From an uncultured Candidatus Melainabacteria bacterium (GTDB taxonomy: Bacteria > Cyanobacteriota > Vampirovibrionia > Gastranaerophilales > Gastranaerophilaceae), in NCBI GenBank assembly GCA_934747335.1, contig CAKVGS010000036.1, forward strand, positions 1 through 18,761: a stretch of DNA of 18,761 nucleotides. The letters run 5' to 3'. Position 1 is the first letter of the stretch, and each line of letters starts with the position of its first letter. This document shows, in pieces, positions 14,569-18,761 of this stretch. A program made the translations under genes and the position numbers. The notes below the pieces were generated by a model. The model had not been told where the DNA came from and ran no database searches. It was given only the letters and a program-made list of their open reading frames with translations.

Positions 14569-15105
14569 TTACCCTACTTGATTATTTGCGCCATCGTCTT
14601 TTACGTCTGAATCAGTAGTTACTCTTACATCAGAAATAGTTCCGTTAAACTTGTAACTTCCGCCTTCTAATGTAACAGGCAAGCCCATTTTAATTTTATT
14701 ACCGCCAACAACAGCACCATCTTTTGTTATTTTCGCTGTATCGGTAATTGTTACAACGGCATCATAGATTGCAGGTTGAGTCGGGTCTTTAACTAAAATA
14801 TATTGCTCAACAGCTTTAGAAGACGCAACAGCCGTTTTTCTAACGTCTGATGATACATCTAAAACATTCAGTTCTGTATAAGGCACATTTCTGATTGTAA
14901 TAAATGTTTTATCGTTAGCTTTGATAGGAAAATCTTCGCCTGTAACAGTTACACCTCTTAAAAACACTTGAAAAGTAATTGGTGAAGTTGCTTCGATTTG
15001 TTTATCTGCTGTTTGTCGAAAATGTTTTGTTGTCATAACTCCAACTATAAGTGCGATAATTACGCCTAATACAATTAAAATATCTACTAAGTGAAAATTT
15101 TTCAT
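14569..15105 (-). CDS. DUF4330 family protein
   Basis: A 178-residue protein with a short basic N-terminus, one membrane helix (about residues 6-25, DILIVLGVIIALIVGV) and a C-terminal domain of beta character that is probably outside the cytoplasmic membrane. The layout and the opening FHLVDILIVLG match DUF4330, a family of unknown function that I associate mainly with Cyanobacteria, supporting the taxonomic reading of the window. The start ATG at 15103-15105 follows AAGG. It lies 82 nt behind the heptose kinase with a GC-rich repeat in the gap. Its stop codon abuts another repeat hairpin, so that element inserted or evolved right at the gene's end. Confidence 0.75.
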   Translation of the reverse strand: MKNFHLVDILIVLGVIIALIVGVMTTKHFRQTADKQIEATSPITFQVFLRGVTVTGEDFPIKANDKTFITIRNVPYTELNVLDVSSDVRKTAVASSKAVEQYILVKDPTQPAIYDAVVTITDTAKITKDGAVVGGNKIKMGLPVTLEGGSYKFNGTISDVRVTTDSDVKDDGANNQVG

Positions 15106-15127
15106 ATTTTACCTTTCTTTGTTTTTG

Positions 15128-15163
15128 CCCCTCACCCTAACCCTCTCCCACAAGGGGCGAGGG
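15128..15163. repeat. GC-rich palindromic repeat between rfaE1 and DUF4330
   Basis: CCCTCACCCTAACCCTCTCC, then CACAAGGGGCGAGGG, forms an imperfect hairpin. It is a clear member of the same family as the elements at 14394-14430 and 18106-18169. Confidence 0.75.
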
Positions 15164-15187
15164 AACATGCGCAAACCTAACGTTCCG

Positions 15188-16201
15188 CTAAATTTCTAGT
15201 ACAATTCTTTCAGGCACAGAATCTAAAATTTCATCAATGCTTGTTGTTGCACAACCAAACTGTTTAACTACAATTCCTGCTGCAATGTTTCCGATAATTG
15301 CAGCATAGACAGGCTCTGCACCACAAGCTAGAGCTAATGTATAAACAGCTGTTACTGTATCACCTGCACCTGTCACATCAAAAACTTCTGCCTTATTAAA
15401 AACAGGAATGTGTGTATACTTGTTATCCGGTTCAATTACAACCATGCCATCTGCTCCGCAAGTAATTAAAATTGCATCTGCGCCTGTTTCACTGAGTAAT
15501 TTATTTCCTGCTTTTAAGAAATCTTCTTTGTTTTTTAAATACAAACCTACATATTTTTGAGTATCAGGAAGATTTGGAGTCATAGAAGTAATTCCCTTAT
15601 ATCTTCCCAAATCTCTTTGAGCATCAACTATAACTTTTTTATCATATTTTTTTGCAGTATCAACAACCGCCTTAATTACATTATCAGTAAGCGTTCCAAT
15701 ATGATAATCAGATAAAATTACAGCGTCATGCAAAGGCACAAGCTTTTCAATTTCTGCAATCATTTTTGCTTCCGTTTCTTTAGAAATAGGAGCATTTGTT
15801 TGTCTATCTATTCTAACAATTTGTTGAGTAATTGAATGAGAGCAAGAACCTGAAATTCTTGTTTTTGTAATTGTTTTTCTGCATTTATCTACAATAAGTG
15901 AAGAACAATCAATATTAGCTTCCTTAAATGCGTTTTTTAAATCATTTGCTTGATAATCGTCACCAATGATTCCTATTACGCTAACTTTTCCACCGTTAAT
16001 TTCAGAAACGTTATGTGCAGCGTTAGACGCACCACCTAAAATAAATTTAGTATGCGTATGCTGCAAAATCAAAACGGGAGCTTCTCTTGAAATTCTTTCC
16101 GTATCACCATAAACCATTTCATCAAGTGCCAAATCTCCAACTACAAGAATTTTTGATTCACCGATTTTTTTGATTAAATCTATTAATTTTTCTTTATTCA
16201 T
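15188..16201 (-). CDS. D-glycero-beta-D-manno-heptose-7-phosphate kinase (stand-alone)
   Basis: A 337-residue PfkB/ribokinase-family sugar kinase best matching the RfaE1/HldA kinase domain, which makes heptose 1,7-bisphosphate for ADP-heptose and the LPS inner core. Visible motifs are VVGDLALDEMVYGDTERISREAP (shown here in part: GDLALDE, 22-28), GGASNAAHN (56-64), and the C-terminal anion-hole/base motif DVTGAGDT (275-282, catalytic Asp281). The cytidylyltransferase half found in bifunctional HldE is absent, and no separate copy is in the window. The start ATG at 16199-16201 has only a weak GAGA Shine-Dalgarno. It heads the long envelope/ligA gene series. Other PfkB sugar kinases are a less likely alternative. 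Confidence 0.85.
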   Translation of the reverse strand: MNKEKLIDLIKKIGESKILVVGDLALDEMVYGDTERISREAPVLILQHTHTKFILGGASNAAHNVSEINGGKVSVIGIIGDDYQANDLKNAFKEANIDCSSLIVDKCRKTITKTRISGSCSHSITQQIVRIDRQTNAPISKETEAKMIAEIEKLVPLHDAVILSDYHIGTLTDNVIKAVVDTAKKYDKKVIVDAQRDLGRYKGITSMTPNLPDTQKYVGLYLKNKEDFLKAGNKLLSETGADAILITCGADGMVVIEPDNKYTHIPVFNKAEVFDVTGAGDTVTAVYTLALACGAEPVYAAIIGNIAAGIVVKQFGCATTSIDEILDSVPERIVLEI

Positions 16202-16213
16202 ATCAATCTCTCA

Positions 16214-16242
16214 TTGCCTTAAAACGAAATATCCTATATAAT
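16214..16242 (+). promoter_or_regulatory. Promoter of the acidic tail-anchored protein
   Basis: TTGCCT (16214-16219), a 17-nt spacer and a perfect TATAAT (16237-16242). The -10 overlaps the opposing candidate promoter of the heptose kinase, so the two could interfere. Confidence 0.65.
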
Positions 16243-16262
16243 ATATTTATATCTTACTACAA
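16235..16262 (-). promoter_or_regulatory. Candidate promoter of the heptose kinase operon
   Basis: On the minus strand, TTGTAG (16262-16257), a 16-nt spacer and TATATA (16240-16235). A weaker match than the opposing promoter, with which it overlaps. Confidence 0.35.
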
Positions 16263-16282
16263 AAAAGAAAAGAGAGTTAGAC

Positions 16283-17161
16283 ATGGCAGGAAATAACATT
16301 TTTAGTGATAAAGATACAATGGATATCAATGAATTAGCATCACTTAATGATGATATTTCGCCAGAGTTAATTGAACAATTACAACAAAAACTTACATTGG
16401 ACGCTCAAGCATTGAGTGGTGAAACTCCTAAAACAACATTTGATGAAAACGATGATTCAACTCTATTTGAAGAACCAACTCAAAATGAAGAAATTAAAGA
16501 GAAAGATATTCAGACAGAAACGTCTGAAAACGAGAGCACAGAAGATGCAGTAAAACAAGAAGAAATCCCTCAAACAAAAAAAATTCTTAATATTGATAAA
16601 AACATTGATGATAACTTTATAAAGAAATACAAAGCAAAATTAAACAAACAAAAACAGGGTGATAAAGCAGAAAAAAATGAAGCCACTGATGAAAATACCA
16701 TCAGTAATGACGCTTTTTCAGGAATTCCACAACCGGAAGAAAATATTGAAGAAATTTCTAAAGGCAAAATTACAGAGAAACCACTTACACCTGAAATTAA
16801 AAACTACAATGACAGTTTGGACTTATTAGACGGTAATATTAAATATTCAAAATACGTTATGTATATTGACCCGCAAAATGTTGACTTCATTGAAAGTCTT
16901 ACTGTAAAAGAAAGAAAAAATCTAATCAATAAAATATTAAAAGAACAAAATGATATTGCAATCACAAAACAACGTTTCAGAATGGTGCAAACTGTAATCA
17001 AACATGCTGTTGTAGCGATTTTAACAATTGCAATTTCAATTCCAATAATTTATATAACAATAAATGCTTCATTAGAAGCTTCAATTAATAATTATAGACG
17101 TTCTCAATCAATGTTCCAAACTTTATATAAACAAGGTGGGAAAATTAAGGCTATTAATTAA
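16283..17161 (+). CDS. Acidic single-pass membrane protein, unknown function
   Basis: A 292-residue protein I do not recognise. Residues 1-98 are strongly acidic and low in complexity (rich in Glu, Asp, Asn, Thr), a likely disordered region. A Lys-rich segment follows (about 99-132), then a second acidic stretch and a more ordered, conserved-looking part (about 175-235). A single membrane helix (241-262) lies close to the C-terminus, leaving a 30-residue tail. Basic residues before the helix suggest the long N-terminal part is cytoplasmic. The Shine-Dalgarno is weak (GAGAG). A good promoter precedes it. The 3' end overlaps the convergent neighbour by 4 nt, with interlocking stop codons. Confidence 0.8.
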   Translation: MAGNNIFSDKDTMDINELASLNDDISPELIEQLQQKLTLDAQALSGETPKTTFDENDDSTLFEEPTQNEEIKEKDIQTETSENESTEDAVKQEEIPQTKKILNIDKNIDDNFIKKYKAKLNKQKQGDKAEKNEATDENTISNDAFSGIPQPEENIEEISKGKITEKPLTPEIKNYNDSLDLLDGNIKYSKYVMYIDPQNVDFIESLTVKERKNLINKILKEQNDIAITKQRFRMVQTVIKHAVVAILTIAISIPIIYITINASLEASINNYRRSQSMFQTLYKQGGKIKAIN

Positions 17162-17958
17162 GCAGATTCTTTTCCTAAAATTTTGTCAGCAGCTGAAAGT
17201 CCTAATTGATAACCACCGATAGAACAACAAACGAAAGCCAAACCTTTTGCTGTTCCCGGAGCTATTTTCATCAATTTTTGAACAAGTTTTGAAGTATTCT
17301 TAGTATCACTCAATGCTTCTGCTTGTTTTTCTTTAAACATTCTTGTAGCTTTTTCTAAGAAAGGAACTTTTTTATACAAACCTTCTCTTTCAACTACAAG
17401 TTGTTTTCCATTTAATTTATATTCACCTGTTTTTGCGATTAATTCTTCTTTTCCATCAACTGTTTTATAAATTCCGTCAAGTTTTACACTCATCGTTTTA
17501 GGATCATATTTCATATTCTTTGGAATTCCAATAAAACGTTTTCCTAATGCTTCAAAACCAAACATAACACCTAAAGCAGTACCCTCTTCTATAAAAGTTT
17601 CTTCTTTTTTATCTGAAAATGCAACTTTTGCAACACCTGTTGCACAAATAATAGGGTTGATGTTATCTGCTGTGAAGTTTAAAACCTTGCTGATTCCACC
17701 AATTACTTTATCAGTTTTAGCTAAATTTTTAATTGATTCTTCTGCACTAATAATATCTGCGGATAAAGTATTGTTAGAATATTTTGCAATATTAGAAACA
17801 CCTTTAGCAACATTTAAGGCTTGACCACCTGCTATGTCAGCATTCATTGCACCAATGAACGGATTATTTGAATTAGCAGCAGAAGAAGCACGTCTTGTAG
17901 AGAAAATACCGCCTGATGTTACTGATGGAAGAAATGCTGAAATTGCTAAACCTGACAT
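17158..17958 (-). CDS. Ala/Gly-rich protein of unknown function with HLR1-like upstream site
   Basis: A 266-residue protein without a recognised domain. The first 60 residues are Ser/Ala/Gly/Asn-rich. A hydrophobic patch (INPIICATGVAKVAF) lies mid-protein, a basic region with KYDPKTMSVKLDGIYK follows, and a hydrophobic segment (about 238-257, with Cys-Cys) ends the chain. It may associate with membrane. The ATG at 17956-17958 is the only good start; the nearest Shine-Dalgarno (AAGG) is rather distant at 12 nt. The upstream region carries the same paired TTTACA element and 19-bp block as the Gly/Met-rich gene at 4755, so the two are likely co-regulated although their proteins are not visibly homologous. 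Confidence 0.78.
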   Translation of the reverse strand: MSGLAISAFLPSVTSGGIFSTRRASSAANSNNPFIGAMNADIAGGQALNVAKGVSNIAKYSNNTLSADIISAEESIKNLAKTDKVIGGISKVLNFTADNINPIICATGVAKVAFSDKKEETFIEEGTALGVMFGFEALGKRFIGIPKNMKYDPKTMSVKLDGIYKTVDGKEELIAKTGEYKLNGKQLVVEREGLYKKVPFLEKATRMFKEKQAEALSDTKNTSKLVQKLMKIAPGTAKGLAFVCCSIGGYQLGLSAADKILGKESA

Positions 17959-17996
17959 ATTGTAATTTTACCTTCACTACTTTAGTATAAACACAC

Positions 17997-18015
17997 TACA
18001 TTTATATAAAGTATT
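17997..18015 (-). promoter_or_regulatory. Conserved 19-bp promoter block of the gene ending at 17158
   Basis: On the minus strand this reads AATACTTTATATAAATGTA, 17/19 identical to the block at 4692-4710. It is 34 nt downstream of the HLR1-like site in the direction of the gene. An alternative -10, TATACT, lies closer to the ATG. Confidence 0.45.
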
Positions 18016-18049
18016 TTTGTAAAATAAAATTGCATAAAATGAGTAATTC

Positions 18050-18067
18050 TTTACATTTCTTTACAAG
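18050..18067. promoter_or_regulatory. HLR1-like (RpaB-type) direct-repeat operator
   Basis: The plus strand reads TTTACATT, two bases, TTTACAAG. This matches the HLR1 consensus (two (G/T)TTACA(T/A)(T/A) units with a 2-nt gap) at 15 of the 16 specified positions. Orientation relative to the downstream gene is the same as at 4639. Confidence 0.5.
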
Positions 18068-18088
18068 AATTTTTGATTAAAATAAAAC

Positions 18089-18172
18089 AGCCTACGGCTT
18101 GAACCCTCACCCGAAAATCTAAGTTTCGCTAAGCTCAACTTGATTTTCTACCCTCTCCCTCGGAGAGGGGGC
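18089..18172. repeat. Compound GC-rich repeat near the right edge
   Basis: CCCTCTCC (18151-18158) and GGAGAGGG (18162-18169) form a tight hairpin. A second inverted repeat, GAAAATC/GATTTTC with inner AAGTT/AACTT, lies inside 18113-18149. The segment also carries the ACCCTCACCC lead typical of this repeat family. Confidence 0.7.
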
Positions 18173-18175
18173 TAT

Positions 18176-18761
18176 TTATCTTGCTTTTCTCGAATCTGCA
18201 ACCTTTAGAACACCGCTACGTCCTGAACTAATGTTATTAAATCCGGTAGAACAATTTATTACACCACTAAGATTTATAGCAGCATAATTAGGTTGCGAGC
18301 AGAATGCATCTTTATAAGAACCGTAAACAGGACGCTTATAATCCCAATTTCCTGCATTTACATTACCTGTTCTACCAACAATACCATCATCAATATAAGC
18401 AGGTAACAAGTCTCGTCGATTTTGCAAATCAACAGAACCATTATCCGTAACAGGGATTAAATAACCATCACCCAAATTTACATATAAGAATCTAACAACA
18501 GCAATACCGCCATTGGTTCTGGTTACTCTTTGCGGAATTGTCATTGTTATAGGAATAGCCTTAGTTATCCCATTCGCGGTTAATTCATCAAATCCGTTTA
18601 AACCATTACTTAATGTAGATTTATAATAATAGTTAACACCGTTTGATGTTGTGATTTGTGTTACATCATCATCTCCAGGGTTTGGATATGTGCCGTCACC
18701 ACTGCCAGGATTTGTGGGTGTATTATCATCATCCTTATCGCCACCATTAGGTTTATCCACA
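18176..18761 (-). CDS. C-terminal part of a probable surface or secreted protein (partial)
   Basis: An open frame enters from beyond the right edge and ends at TAA 18176-18178; 195 codons are visible. The first 33 residues are an Asp/Gly/Pro/Asn/Thr-rich linker, followed by a soluble domain with TMTIPQRVTRTNGG, LYVNLGDGYLIPV and two cysteines near the C-terminus that could form a disulfide. No homologue is recognised. The linker and composition suggest an exported protein, perhaps a pilin-like or surface protein, but the N-terminus that would show a signal is outside the window. The GTG at 18758-18760 is probably an internal valine codon and not the start. Downstream lies a GC-rich hairpin repeat. 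Confidence 0.6.
   Translation of the reverse strand, partial: VDKPNGGDKDDDNTPTNPGSGDGTYPNPGDDDVTQITTSNGVNYYYKSTLSNGLNGFDELTANGITKAIPITMTIPQRVTRTNGGIAVVRFLYVNLGDGYLIPVTDNGSVDLQNRRDLLPAYIDDGIVGRTGNVNAGNWDYKRPVYGSYKDAFCSQPNYAAINLSGVINCSTGFNNISSGRSGVLKVADSRKAR

Noticed and set aside
18758..18760. GTG as the start of the right-edge gene
   Set aside because: It would start inside a low-complexity linker, with the frame still open at the window edge. It is most likely an internal valine codon.
1..18761. CRISPR array, prophage, integrase or insertion sequence
   Set aside because: No regularly spaced identical repeats with spacers and no transposase, integrase or phage structural proteins are visible. 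The only repeats are the hairpin family and the DUF3137 duplication.

Overview
The window reads as about 18.8 kb of a low-GC, diderm, non-photosynthetic cyanobacterial relative of the Melainabacteria/Vampirovibrionia type, most likely a gut Gastranaerophilales member. This is inferred from gene content, not from a marker gene. The clues are a DUF4330 protein and an IctB-like O-antigen ligase/polymerase relative (both typical of cyanobacteria), LPS heptose and MCE genes that imply an outer membrane, several lineage-type small proteins without recognisable domains, and strong AT bias.

Left part (1-4,600, all minus strand): an MCE/MlaD-type lipid-transport protein overlaps upp (uracil salvage); a DRE-TIM aldolase of the homocitrate/isopropylmalate synthase family that resembles (Re)-citrate synthases; and an AGCS sodium:amino-acid symporter. 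Each is separated from the next by a GC-rich hairpin repeat. Middle (4,755-8,600): a plus-strand Gly/Met-rich protein of unknown function with a terminator; a tRNA-Gln(UUG) with its own promoter and terminator; a minus-strand cluster of EamA permease, DedA membrane protein and Ogt DNA repair protein; and a small secreted or membrane protein with a near-consensus promoter and a bidirectional terminator.

Right part (8,600-16,200, minus strand): a long probable operon reading rfaE1/hldA-type heptose kinase, DUF4330 protein, IctB/WaaL-like protein, two tandem DUF3137 paralogues, ligA, and a small membrane protein. The DUF3137 pair arose by a tandem duplication whose junctions are still readable, including a non-coding copy of the 3' end of the ictB-like gene. 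The right edge (16,283-18,761) holds a convergent pair of unrecognised proteins and the C-terminal part of a probable surface protein that runs off the window.

The most interesting signal is regulatory. Two unrelated lineage-type genes (4755 and 17158) share a promoter architecture: paired TTTACA repeats with a 10-bp period that fit the cyanobacterial HLR1 (RpaB-binding) consensus, followed 34-35 bp later by a 19-bp block that is 17/19 identical between the two. This suggests an RpaB-like regulon in an organism without photosynthesis. Also notable are a family of GC-rich palindromic repeats in seven intergenic places and a candidate near-leaderless promoter.
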